Assembly (NCBI GenBank): GCA_019057975.1 | Contig: JAHLWJ010000023.1 | Coordinates: 1-26,180, forward strand | DNA: 26,180 bases | Direction: 5' to 3' | From: Promethearchaeota archaeon | GTDB taxonomy: Archaea; Asgardarchaeota; Lokiarchaeia; Sigynarchaeales; SOKP01 | Shown here: positions 15,759 to 23,782 of the stretch, one piece after another | Layout: each line of letters opens with the position of its first letter | How positions within the stretch are numbered: position 1 is the first letter of the stretch | The notes under the pieces: generated by a model | The model's database searches: none | What the model was told of the DNA's origin: nothing | Seen by the model: only the letters and a program-made list of their open reading frames with translations | Position numbers and translations under genes: made by a program

Positions 15759-17012
15759 ATGGAAATGGAAAATAATCCCAAATCCGTCTTAATTGTTGGA
15801 TTTAATACCCGTCCATTAGCTTATTCTTTGAAGAATGCTGGATATGAAGTTTATGCTGTAGATTTTTTTGGTGACTTAGATTTTTATCCAAATGTGAAGG
15901 ATAGTTTCGTTTTAACAAAAGAGTTAAAGACCGACTACAGTTCAATTAAAGACAGATATAGCACGTTATTGTCAGATTTTACAATAAAATTACTGAGAAA
16001 ATATCCTAGAATTAATTATTTAATGATTGGGAGTGGATTAGATGATGCTTATATAGAACGAGAAGCGATTTCAAACGAAATAAAGGATAAGAATTACAAG
16101 ATAAAGGAGTTGAATAATGATATTGAAACACTCAAAATGGCTCGTAATATTGATTATGTTTATAATATTTTAAACTTACACAAGTTTAAGGTTCCTTTTA
16201 CTATTTCTTACGAAAATTTAGAGGCTTATAAAAATAATCTTCAATTTCCAATTATTTTTAAAAAATCTAAAAGTGCTGGTGGATTGAATGTTTTCAAAAT
16301 TCAAAACCATGAAGAATTATTATCTAAAAGTAAAATCTTAGAAAGTAAAGAGTTTAATCCCCTAGAATGGGTGATTCAAGAGTATATAGAGGGCATTCCT
16401 ATAAGCTGTACAACAATTTCAAATGGTATAAAATGTGAAATTATTTCAATCAATCGTCAAATTATTGGAGAACAATTTTTAAATGCTCCTAAAGAATTTT
16501 TATATTGCGGTAATATCGTACCTGCGGGTTTGCCAAAAAAGGATGAACAAATTATATCAAGGATTTCAAAAATCCTAACAATCGAATTAGAGTTAAAAGG
16601 TATTAATGGATTTGATTATGTTTTAAAAGACCATTATCCTTATTTAATGGAGGTTAATCCAAGAATCCCTGGTTCGATAAGAGCATCTGAAATGAGTTTT
16701 GATTTAAACCTTCTAGATTTACATGTAAAAAGTTTTGATTTGGATAAATGGTATGTCATTAAAAAATTAATAAGTTCTAAGAAATTAAGTGGGTTTTCAA
16801 CAAAATTAATAGTATTTGCCCCAAATGAGATTAATAAGACTTGCATATCTGAAATTAATAACCTTAAGTATATTCATGATAAAAGCGAGCCAATTAAAAG
16901 TATCTTGAAAGGCGAGCCTTTATGTACCGTTCTATATAAAGGAAGAGATTTATCCGAATCTTATAATGGAGCAATTGATATTGTGAATAAAATTAATAGG
17001 ATTATAATTTAA
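15759..17012 (+). CDS. ATP-grasp ligase
   Basis: A 417-residue protein with the N-terminal pattern VLIVGFNTRPLAYSLKNAGY then AVDFFGDLD, typical of a family of archaeal ATP-grasp enzymes related to carbamoyl-phosphate synthase and biotin carboxylase. The ATP-binding part has FPIIFKKSKSAGG near residue 166 and the IQEYIEG segment. The Mg-binding residues are E298 and N300 in MEVNPR. ATP-grasp enzymes join a carboxylate to an amine, thiol or other nucleophile through an acyl phosphate; the substrate here is unknown. ATG 15759 lies about 20 nt after a TTTATATT element, so it probably has its own promoter even though the AAA+/VWA gene ends only 47 nt upstream. It is convergent with the Roadblock-like gene, with 15 nt between stops. 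Confidence 0.88.
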   Translation: MEMENNPKSVLIVGFNTRPLAYSLKNAGYEVYAVDFFGDLDFYPNVKDSFVLTKELKTDYSSIKDRYSTLLSDFTIKLLRKYPRINYLMIGSGLDDAYIEREAISNEIKDKNYKIKELNNDIETLKMARNIDYVYNILNLHKFKVPFTISYENLEAYKNNLQFPIIFKKSKSAGGLNVFKIQNHEELLSKSKILESKEFNPLEWVIQEYIEGIPISCTTISNGIKCEIISINRQIIGEQFLNAPKEFLYCGNIVPAGLPKKDEQIISRISKILTIELELKGINGFDYVLKDHYPYLMEVNPRIPGSIRASEMSFDLNLLDLHVKSFDLDKWYVIKKLISSKKLSGFSTKLIVFAPNEINKTCISEINNLKYIHDKSEPIKSILKGEPLCTVLYKGRDLSESYNGAIDIVNKINRIII

Positions 17013-17027
17013 TAGTTTTTATTTTTA

Positions 17028-17765
17028 CTACTGAATTACCACCTTTATCTTAGCGATGTAAGAACCTAATTTCCTCTCATCGGATTCTGGGACTGCAAGT
17101 GCTAGGATTCGATTCTCATCTAAATCATGAATAATAACAGACCCATTTTCTCCCCCAATTATAGAATATTCCATACCACCTTCTAATAACACACCTGATA
17201 AATTATATAAAGCCGCAATCATAGCTGAAAGAATTGGTTCAGGCATAGTTGATTGAATTTTTATAGGCAATCCATCTTTAGTAATAATCGCAAGTACAAG
17301 TGTATTAGGAATTGCTCTTTTTAATCCCTTGAATATTTCTTCCTTTAGTATATCAGAGGTTTCTATTATTGCTGAAATTTGTAAAGCTAATTTTTGTAAT
17401 TTACTTATGTGCGAATCTAATCCTTCTAACTCTGCTAATTCTCGATTTAAATAAGTTACCATTGTAATGGTGTCAGTTAGTATGGAAAGAACAATTCGAT
17501 CCTTACCTGTAATTAAATTATATCTAGTTTGCTGATTTAAAGAACTTTTGAGCATTTTTGAAGATAAAAATACAAGACTACTGTTAGCGGCTGTAATCTC
17601 ACCCGTAGTCATTTTAATCGATTTTTTAAACCTATTTGCAATCTTAGTGCCCTCAAGTGTCCCCACATTAATACCAATTATAGCTAAAGCAGATTCAAGC
17701 TCTTTTTCTATTAGTTCGGAAACATCTGATTCTACTTCCTCAATAATTTTATCTTGGTCTTCCAT
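17028..17765 (-). CDS. Roadblock/LC7-like protein, probably two domains
   Basis: A 245-residue soluble protein. The second half (about 130-245) has the Roadblock pattern: a first helix, strand NTLVLAIITKDGLPI, helix PILSAMIAALYNLSGVLLE, then strands YSIIGGENGSVIIHDL and ILALAVPE with a final amphipathic helix. The first half (about 20-125) may be a second, more divergent copy, with NSSLVFLSSKML and RIVLSILTDTIT as the helix and strands. Roadblock proteins bind and regulate small Ras-like GTPases; Asgard archaea encode many of both. No GTPase gene is in this window. ATG 17765 is followed by an acidic N-terminus, and an out-of-frame ATG overlaps just upstream. It is divergent from the nucleotidyltransferase gene (87 nt apart). 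Confidence 0.75.
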   Translation of the reverse strand: MEDQDKIIEEVESDVSELIEKELESALAIIGINVGTLEGTKIANRFKKSIKMTTGEITAANSSLVFLSSKMLKSSLNQQTRYNLITGKDRIVLSILTDTITMVTYLNRELAELEGLDSHISKLQKLALQISAIIETSDILKEEIFKGLKRAIPNTLVLAIITKDGLPIKIQSTMPEPILSAMIAALYNLSGVLLEGGMEYSIIGGENGSVIIHDLDENRILALAVPESDERKLGSYIAKIKVVIQ

Positions 17766-17825
17766 GCATGAATATTAGAATATGAAAATAAAAAGATATA
17801 CCTAATAATTAAGTAATAATTTTAG

Positions 17826-17836
17826 AATATATATAA
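17826..17836 (+). promoter_or_regulatory. TATA-like box for the nucleotidyltransferase gene
   Basis: ATATATATAAT-like sequence 16-27 nt upstream of ATG 17853, consistent with a leaderless or nearly leaderless archaeal transcript. Confidence 0.4.
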
Positions 17837-17852
17837 TTGAAAATACCAATCT

Positions 17853-18680
17853 ATGGAATTAAAACCAAATTTTTATGTAATTATATTAGCTGCGGGATTT
17901 GCTACAAGATTACGACCAATATCAAATAAAATCCCTAAACCATTAATTGAAATTAATGGAAAAACAATCATTTCCCGAATCATCTCGAATTTTAATGAAG
18001 CTGGATTTAATAAATTTTGTGTTATTGTAGGCTACAAAAGGGAGTTATTAATAAAAGAAATCCTTAAAAATAAAAATGTTGAGTTCCTGATTGCAGAACA
18101 AAAAGAAATCTCTGGAATGGCTAATGCAATAGAGGTGGCTATTAAAAGAATTAATCAAAATAAGAATAATGAAGAAATTCATAATTATTTCATTACAGCT
18201 GCCGACATTATTTTTACCAAAGAAGAATTATTGAAAATGTACAACCTTTTTGAAAATTCACAGGCAGATATGATTTTAAGTTTAATGAAATCGAATGATA
18301 TTAATATAGCAAGGGGGCATGGAAATGTTAAAATAGCTGAGAGTTCAGATCTGGCAATGGATTTAGATTGTAATCAAGGACTACAGATAATTGATATCAT
18401 TGAGAAACCAAAAGTTCATCAAATTTTAAGCGACTACTATTCTTTGCCTTTATATTTAGTAAATCAAAAAATTATTAAATATTTAAAAACAGTAAGAGTT
18501 TCGGAACGAGGAGAGAAAGAATTTCAAGATGCAATACAAAATGCAATCGTACAAGGTGAAAATATTAGGGGAATAAGAATAATTAAAAATCCAATTACCA
18601 CCAGTAATATAGGAAAATTTCATCTAACTAATTTAGAGGATATTATCAAAATGAATAATAGGTTTTTAAATGAGAAATAA
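17853..18680 (+). CDS. NDP-sugar pyrophosphorylase-like nucleotidyltransferase
   Basis: A 275-residue nucleotidyltransferase of the GT-A-like fold. The N-terminal signature is LAAGFATRLRPIS (12-24) with IPKPL (27-31), which binds the NTP phosphates. GMANAIE is the nucleotide-recognition loop, and A117-D118 in ITAADIIF is the metal-binding acidic site. EKP occurs in the sugar-phosphate region (IIEKPKVH). The enzyme would transfer an NMP to a sugar-1-phosphate or to a phosphorylated alcohol, for cell-surface glycans or lipid head groups. It lacks the left-handed helix acyltransferase tail of GlmU-like proteins, so it is the short form; the nucleotide and sugar cannot be read. No glycosyltransferase lies nearby. 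ATG 17853 has a TATA-like box close upstream. Confidence 0.88.
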   Translation: MELKPNFYVIILAAGFATRLRPISNKIPKPLIEINGKTIISRIISNFNEAGFNKFCVIVGYKRELLIKEILKNKNVEFLIAEQKEISGMANAIEVAIKRINQNKNNEEIHNYFITAADIIFTKEELLKMYNLFENSQADMILSLMKSNDINIARGHGNVKIAESSDLAMDLDCNQGLQIIDIIEKPKVHQILSDYYSLPLYLVNQKIIKYLKTVRVSERGEKEFQDAIQNAIVQGENIRGIRIIKNPITTSNIGKFHLTNLEDIIKMNNRFLNEK

Positions 18681-18762
18681 TGAAGAAGATTTAGAAATCA
18701 TAAATTTTTAAACATTACTTATTATACTAAATATTATAAATAAGAAATATTGTGATTTTGGT

Positions 18763-19569
18763 ATGGATGACTATAATTCAATTCGTAAACTATTACAGAC
18801 AAAAGAAAATCTCCTTCTCTTAAAAGATGAACAAGTAAAAACCATGGAAAACTCATTAAAATGGAAGGATGAACAAATAAAAACGTTAGAGAATTCATTA
18901 AAGATTAAAGATGAAAAAGACAGAACTCTAGAGAAAACAATCGCGCTTAAAGATGATGAAATCAGAAAATTAAATTCTGCTTCAATAGATCGGGGCGCTC
19001 TAAAAGAAAAAGACGAGAAAATTGAGCAACTTGAAAAGGAACTAGAAATACTTAATGGTGAGTTAGCTAAAGCAGATGAAGAATTGGAGAGTTTAGAACT
19101 TGAAAATGAGAAATTGAGAGAAGCTAGTTCTACTTCTACAGATAAAATTATTGATTTTACAAACGTACAAATCACCAAACCTGAGATCCTCGAGAAAATG
19201 AGAGAAGTATTACAAAATAATGCGATGGCTAATGTAACGATTGTTGTTCCTAGTATTGAAGATTTGCAGGAACTCTATCTATATGAGCTTAGATCGTCTG
19301 TTTCTATGAATATTGCCTGCTCAATTAATACCGGAATGGATGAGCATTCTGAACTTCTTCGGGAATTCGAGTCATTAGATAATATTTCAATTAAAAATTA
19401 TGAACAAAGAGATAGATATGGCGTCATTCGAGATGGAGAAGAATTACTAATTGCAGTTATAGGTAGATCCGAAAATAATCATTTAGTTTTCCATACCCAA
19501 GACTCAAAACATATCCGCTTATTAAATTCTTTAATAACAGAATCTTGGATACGGAGTAGGAAAGTATAA
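18763..19569 (+). CDS. Coiled-coil protein with C-terminal TrmB/PLD-like domain
   Basis: A 268-residue protein in two halves. Residues 1-125 are one continuous, highly charged coiled coil built partly from a 14-residue repeat (see 18823-18972). Residues about 135-268 are globular, with alternating strands and helices: ILEKMREVLQN, then ANVTIVVPSIEDL, later RDRYGVIRDGEELLIAVIG and a final helix around LLNSLI. This resembles the phospholipase-D-like sensor domain found at the end of TrmB-type archaeal regulators, but no HKD catalytic motif and no DNA-binding domain are visible, so this assignment is tentative. A scaffold or sensor role is possible. A TATTATAAA box lies at 18732-18740, 22 nt before ATG 18763. 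Confidence 0.75.
   Translation: MDDYNSIRKLLQTKENLLLLKDEQVKTMENSLKWKDEQIKTLENSLKIKDEKDRTLEKTIALKDDEIRKLNSASIDRGALKEKDEKIEQLEKELEILNGELAKADEELESLELENEKLREASSTSTDKIIDFTNVQITKPEILEKMREVLQNNAMANVTIVVPSIEDLQELYLYELRSSVSMNIACSINTGMDEHSELLREFESLDNISIKNYEQRDRYGVIRDGEELLIAVIGRSENNHLVFHTQDSKHIRLLNSLITESWIRSRKV
18823..18972 (+). repeat. 14-residue (42-nt) coiled-coil repeat within the CDS
   Basis: Three full units and one partial unit of 14 residues (residues 21-70), each opening with KDE or KDD and carrying TxE at the same place, e.g. KDEQVKTMENSLKW then KDEQIKTLENSLKI. Fourteen residues equal two heptads, so the unit keeps coiled-coil phase. The first two units are nearly identical in protein but differ in many codons, which points to old rather than fresh duplication. 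Confidence 0.8.
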
Positions 19570-19596
19570 ATATTCCATCTTTATATTACTATCCCT

Positions 19597-19622
19597 CCCT
19601 AAAAGATAGGGCAATTTTATTT
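19597..19622. terminator. Possible bidirectional terminator between convergent genes
   Basis: A short hairpin, CCCTA at 19597-19601 pairing with TAGGG at 19607-19611, is followed by a T-rich then A-rich stretch (about 19615-19625). It lies in the 70-nt gap between two convergent genes. The stem is only five pairs, so support is modest. Confidence 0.35.
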
Positions 19623-19639
19623 TAAAATTAACTACTGAG

Positions 19640-20494
19640 TTACCAAATTTCTATAAAACTCCTTTTCCTTCTGTTATAATGCGCTAATTTATTATATCCT
19701 ATTTTTTTCAATATTTTTATTGTTTTATCAAACTTCCAAGCAATTTCTCCTGGTTTATGAGCATCTGACCCCAATAAAATAGGTATATCAAGAGAATACA
19801 TCTCCTTTATAATTTGTACACTTGGATATTGTTCTTTACAATCTTTTCTTAATCCACCTGTGTTTATTTCCATTGTAACATCTCTTTTCTTAATTTGTTC
19901 AAGAGTTTTCATCATTTCATTATCAATTACTTCCTTATTAGTAGGGATATCATTGAACTTTTTTGGTAAATCGAAATGAGCGATTATATCGAAATCAAAA
20001 TTGTCTGAATTTATCATTTTTTGTAAAGACTGATAATAAAACATGTAAACTTTATCAGTCCCATAATATTCATAATCTTTTCTAAATCTGGAATCGTCAA
20101 AACCCCAAGCTCCCTTTCCATTAAAAAAGTTTAATATGTGGATTGATCCTAAGATGAAATCTAACCTTTTTTTGACAGGTGTTAGGTGGGCATTTAATGC
20201 TGACTCTTGATTTTTAAAATAATCTATTTCAAAACCAATTCGAACGATGATATCTTCTTTATATTTTTCTTTTAAAATTTCAGTAGTAGTTAAATATTCT
20301 TCAATTTCAGGTAAAGTTATAGCATACTCTTCATAAGGAATTCGCTCAATATTTCCCAAGAATTCATATGGAAAATGATCACTAATTCCTATTGCCCCCA
20401 ATTTAATTTTTATGGCTTTTTTAATGTAGTCCTCAATTGTACCTTTTGCGTGATGGCACAATTCATTATGAGTATGCCAATCTTCTAAAAGCAT
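19640..20494 (-). CDS. PHP-domain phosphoesterase (histidinol-phosphatase-like)
   Basis: A 284-residue PHP-family protein. The metal-binding signature is at the start: DWHTH (H7, H9) then LCHHAKG and ISDHFP (D39-H40). GFEIDY, LGSIH, AHFDLP, EINTGG and GSDAH supply the remaining ligands in the usual order. This matches HisK/HisJ-type histidinol phosphate phosphatases in length and order. Paralogues act on other phosphoesters and no his gene is near, so the substrate is open. ATG 20494 directly precedes the signature. It is divergent from the flavin-protein gene and convergent with the coiled-coil gene. Confidence 0.88.
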   Translation of the reverse strand: MLLEDWHTHNELCHHAKGTIEDYIKKAIKIKLGAIGISDHFPYEFLGNIERIPYEEYAITLPEIEEYLTTTEILKEKYKEDIIVRIGFEIDYFKNQESALNAHLTPVKKRLDFILGSIHILNFFNGKGAWGFDDSRFRKDYEYYGTDKVYMFYYQSLQKMINSDNFDFDIIAHFDLPKKFNDIPTNKEVIDNEMMKTLEQIKKRDVTMEINTGGLRKDCKEQYPSVQIIKEMYSLDIPILLGSDAHKPGEIAWKFDKTIKILKKIGYNKLAHYNRRKRSFIEIW

Positions 20495-20584
20495 CTTAAA
20501 TTAATATAATAGTCAAAATAAGATAAAAATAATGATTAGAAAAGATAAACAAATTAATGCAAAATCTTTGAAATAATTAGAATT

Positions 20585-20600
20585 GAGGTAGTTTATTTTG
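20585..20600 (+). promoter_or_regulatory. Shine-Dalgarno supporting a TTG start
   Basis: GAGGT at 20585-20589 is spaced 8 nt from TTG 20598. The first in-frame ATG (20613) has no such motif at proper distance, so TTG is the likely start of the PNPOx-like gene. Confidence 0.55.
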
Positions 20601-21086
20601 AAAAAATATCATATGAGAAGGGTAGAAAAAGAAATATCGGATATGGAAACCCTAATTAAGATATTAAAGGGCGGAAATTATACTGTAATCTCAATGTGCA
20701 AAGAAAATGAAGTATACTTAGTAACTTTAAGTTATGGATATGATGAGTCTAAAAACGCGCTCTATTTCCATTGTGCTAAAGAAGGGCAAAAAATAGAATT
20801 TATAAAATCTAACCCTTTCGTGTGTGGCACAGTTATTGAAGATAATGGTTATAAGGATGGTTGTAGTCAAGCTTATCGTTCAGTAGTATTTAGGGGTAAA
20901 ATGGTTATTCTGGAAGATATACATGAAAAAAAAATTGGATTTGATGTGTTATTAAACCAGTTAGAGAATGATCCTAGTACAACTAAAAATAAATTTTTTA
21001 AAAAAGATGAAATATATGAAAACTTGAGGATGTTGAGATTAGATATAAATGAAATTTCAGGCAAGGAAGAGAAAGCAGAATCTTAG
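20598..21086 (+). CDS. Pyridoxamine-5'-phosphate-oxidase-like flavin-binding protein
   Basis: A 162-residue protein of the FMN-binding split-barrel fold. Typical features are the N-terminal helix, the strand NYTVISMCKENEVYLVTLSYGYD, ALYFHCAKEGQKIEFIKSNPFVCGTV with the FHxAxEGxK flavin-phosphate motif, and the YRSVVFRGK strand. This pattern is common in NimA-like and other pyridoxamine-oxidase-like proteins that bind FMN, F420 or haem. Substrate and cofactor are unknown. The C-terminal third is charged and lacks the substrate-binding end of true PdxH. TTG start is supported by the upstream GAGGT. Its TAG stop overlaps the stop of the convergent methyltransferase gene. Confidence 0.85.
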   Translation: MKKYHMRRVEKEISDMETLIKILKGGNYTVISMCKENEVYLVTLSYGYDESKNALYFHCAKEGQKIEFIKSNPFVCGTVIEDNGYKDGCSQAYRSVVFRGKMVILEDIHEKKIGFDVLLNQLENDPSTTKNKFFKKDEIYENLRMLRLDINEISGKEEKAES

Positions 21087-21868
21087 GATTTAATACTTTT
21101 GAAAACTGTTTGCCAGCAATATTGCTTTAAAATTTTTATTCTAGTTAAGGGTGCTTCTATGATATTAAGGACTTTATAAAGAGCTTTGAAAAGCGTTGCG
21201 TTTTTTACAAAATCTCTAAAAAACATTGCGAGAGGGGATAGAAGAAAGTATTCTCTGTGTTCAATATTCCCAAAAACTGATTTTGCTAATAACACATTTG
21301 AAATAAATAGGGGATGTTCATGTCTTGTTCTTCTTTGAGGAGCAAAGAATTTCCTATTTAATTCTACAATTATATTTTTTTTTAGTGGTTCAATAAAAAC
21401 AATATATCCCTTCTGTTTTAGTAATCTCTTACATTCTTTAAAAAATAACTCAATATCGGGCAAATGATGTACTACTCTAGAACCTACAATAATATCAAAT
21501 GACTCATCTTCAAAATCTGGGATCTGAGCATTCATTTCTTTGAATTCAATTGTTAATTCCTTTTTTTGAGCTTCCTTCTTGCAAAATTCGATAGAATTTT
21601 TAGAGAGGTCTATTCCTATGACATTCGCATCTTTTTTAGCTAAATAGAAAGAGAGTGACCCTACTCCACATCCAACATCTAATATTTTTTTATTTTTAAC
21701 GTCGCCTAAAATTTTTTTAAATTTTAAATTTGCCTTTCGAAAGAAACTTTCACTTTCTAAATCATAGTCACCACTGGAACTAGTGATATTTTTACCATAA
21801 TATTTTATTTCATTGTCAAAAATATGGCTATAATTTGCAAGTATTTTTTGGCGCTCTTCTAAATTCAT
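21083..21868 (-). CDS. Class I SAM-dependent methyltransferase
   Basis: A 261-residue methyltransferase. Motif I is ILDVGCGVGS (62-71), motif II GIDLSKNSIEFC, and motif IV lies in FDIIVGSRVVHHLPDIELFF; the post-motif GYIVFIEPLKKN follows. The shape is that of UbiE/UbiG-like Methyltransf_11 or _25 proteins acting on small molecules, quinones or lipids. The C-terminal 90 residues contain a basic segment (RKFFAPQRRTRHEHP) and hydrophobic stretches around LAMFFRDFVKN, which could touch membrane. The gene is convergent with the PNPOx-like gene; the two stop codons overlap by three nucleotides. ATG 21868 is well placed. Confidence 0.88.
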   Translation of the reverse strand: MNLEERQKILANYSHIFDNEIKYYGKNITSSSGDYDLESESFFRKANLKFKKILGDVKNKKILDVGCGVGSLSFYLAKKDANVIGIDLSKNSIEFCKKEAQKKELTIEFKEMNAQIPDFEDESFDIIVGSRVVHHLPDIELFFKECKRLLKQKGYIVFIEPLKKNIIVELNRKFFAPQRRTRHEHPLFISNVLLAKSVFGNIEHREYFLLSPLAMFFRDFVKNATLFKALYKVLNIIEAPLTRIKILKQYCWQTVFKSIKS

Positions 21869-22017
21869 TACTATCTCGTATCAATGTTATTGTTATTCTA
21901 ATTATAATTTTTTATGAATTTTTTATATTACTATCTTGTTTTTAATGAGTAAAATTTACTTATTAAATATAGTTAAAGATTAAATAAGATTTATATAATT
22001 TTAAAAGAAAGTAATTT

Positions 22018-23760
22018 TTGAGTGATTTGAAGACCCCGGAAGTAATATGCAACGAGATACTAAACAATAAAATCAATATCGAAAAGGGAATTCAATTAAT
22101 AATTCACTCTTTACAAGAGAGTGAAAATGACAATATAATATTTGATTGCAAAAGGATTTTTAATAAATTAAGTATAAGATATAGAGAAATTTTTAATATC
22201 ATCTCCAGTCTTTTGATAAGTAGCCAAAAGCCAATAACAACATTGACAATAGCGAAAATAGTCGTTACTAATTTTTCAGAAAATTGTGAAGTTCTCTTAA
22301 GAGATCAAATACAAAGAGAATCTTCTGCTTTATTTTTAACACAATTATATAGATTCTTAACTACTCAAACCACTGAAATATCTAAAATTTTAAAGACTTA
22401 TCTAATTGAAAAATATAAAAATATGTATAATGTTAGTGCTAAAGAATGTCAATTTTTTATAGATTTAGAAGCTACTCAAATTAATATCGTAAAGGAACTT
22501 GATATTCAAGCTTGCTATTTTAAAAAATTCGAGACAGATGATATAGATGTGTTAAGAAATACTTCTCATTTCAATTATGTTGTAAGAGATTATCATATTC
22601 GGGCATTAGATCTTAGTCGTTGGGAATTTGATGAAATACCAGAATCAATCAGGTTTTTATCAGAATTACAATATTTGAATTTATCAAATCTAGAGTTAAA
22701 ATCTTTACCTGGAGCTATAGATTTATCAAATCTTAAATATGTTAACCTAAATGGAAATAAAATTACCAAATCACCCAATTGGTTATTTGAATTTTCAAGT
22801 AAACAAATTTCTAAGAAATATTTAAATGAAGGTGTCATATCCTCTGATGCCAATACATTAGCGTTATTAGAAGTATTCTTAGGTGAGAAATTAGAAAAGG
22901 TAGAACAAAATAATGATGTTACTCAATGGGATACGGCCCTAAATTATAAAATAAATGACAATGGAAATGTAGTCGGTATATATATAAAAAATGAAAGCTC
23001 CAAAATTGGGATATTTCCAGAGCAAATTTGTACCCTTAAATTTCTTGAGGAATTGGAATTACCTGACTCTTCTATTAAACATCTTCCTGAATGTTTAGGT
23101 AATTTGAGTTCTCTCAGATATTTAAATTTATATGACAATCGAATCAAATCTATTCCAGAGACAATTAATAATCTAAGAAGGCTAGAATATCTGGATCTTG
23201 ATGATAATGGTATTTCTGAAAATTCATTATTAAGCTTAAGATGGTATAAAATTGGGCAAAAGTATCTAGAAAAAGGTGAATTTAATGATGCAATAAAAGA
23301 ATGCAAGGAAACATTGAAAGTTTATCCCAAAAATAAATATATTTGGTATCATCTTGGCATAGCTTATATAGAAGAAGAAAGATATGAAGAAGCAGAAGAC
23401 GCTTTTAGAACTTTTTTAGAAATTGATGAATCTAATTCATTCATATGGAGTAACTTAAGTGATGTATACAATAAAAAAGGAGAATACGACAAAGCTATCG
23501 AAGCAATTCGACAAGCTATTGTTATTGAACCTAATACGGCCGTTTTATTTAGCAATCTTGCATTCAACTTTAAAAAATTAGGAAAATTTAATGACGCTAT
23601 TGAAGCCTATTTACATTCTCTTGAAATTGATCCAAAAAATATATATGTTTGGAGAGATCTTGCATCAATCTATCGAGATAAAGGTGAATTTTTGAAAGCA
23701 ATTGATGCTGATGAGCGTGCATTAGAACTTGAACTTAACTCTAATTTAAATAAAGAATAA
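22018..23760 (+). CDS. Leucine-rich-repeat and TPR fusion protein
   Basis: A 580-residue soluble protein. Residues 1-190 are helical and not recognised. Two leucine-rich-repeat blocks follow: about 195-249 (IPESIRFLSELQYLNLSNLEL and next repeat) and about 318-400 (LPECLGNLSSLRYLNLYDNRI, IPETINNLRRLEYLDLDDNGI), separated by about 70 residues. Residues about 408-575 hold five tetratricopeptide repeats, each with W/L-x-x-L/I-G/A-x-x-Y and a closing P-x-N, for example YHLGIAYIEEERYEEAEDAF. Both repeat types bind proteins, so this is probably a scaffold. The start is TTG 22018, about 20 nt after a TTATATAA box (21991-21998); no in-frame ATG occurs for more than 130 codons. No catalytic motif is present. 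It stands alone between two minus-strand genes. Confidence 0.88.
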   Translation: MSDLKTPEVICNEILNNKINIEKGIQLIIHSLQESENDNIIFDCKRIFNKLSIRYREIFNIISSLLISSQKPITTLTIAKIVVTNFSENCEVLLRDQIQRESSALFLTQLYRFLTTQTTEISKILKTYLIEKYKNMYNVSAKECQFFIDLEATQINIVKELDIQACYFKKFETDDIDVLRNTSHFNYVVRDYHIRALDLSRWEFDEIPESIRFLSELQYLNLSNLELKSLPGAIDLSNLKYVNLNGNKITKSPNWLFEFSSKQISKKYLNEGVISSDANTLALLEVFLGEKLEKVEQNNDVTQWDTALNYKINDNGNVVGIYIKNESSKIGIFPEQICTLKFLEELELPDSSIKHLPECLGNLSSLRYLNLYDNRIKSIPETINNLRRLEYLDLDDNGISENSLLSLRWYKIGQKYLEKGEFNDAIKECKETLKVYPKNKYIWYHLGIAYIEEERYEEAEDAFRTFLEIDESNSFIWSNLSDVYNKKGEYDKAIEAIRQAIVIEPNTAVLFSNLAFNFKKLGKFNDAIEAYLHSLEIDPKNIYVWRDLASIYRDKGEFLKAIDADERALELELNSNLNKE

Positions 23761-23782
23761 AATGGATCAGCTCAAGAAATTT

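Noticed and set aside
18771..19178. 135-residue Ser/Phe-rich frame opposite the coiled-coil gene
   Set aside because: Its composition is the direct mirror of Glu/Lys-rich codons on the other strand and it has no promoter of its own.
22944..23306. 120-residue frame opposite the LRR-TPR gene
   Set aside because: A shadow of the Leu-rich repeats on the other strand; no domain or start signal.
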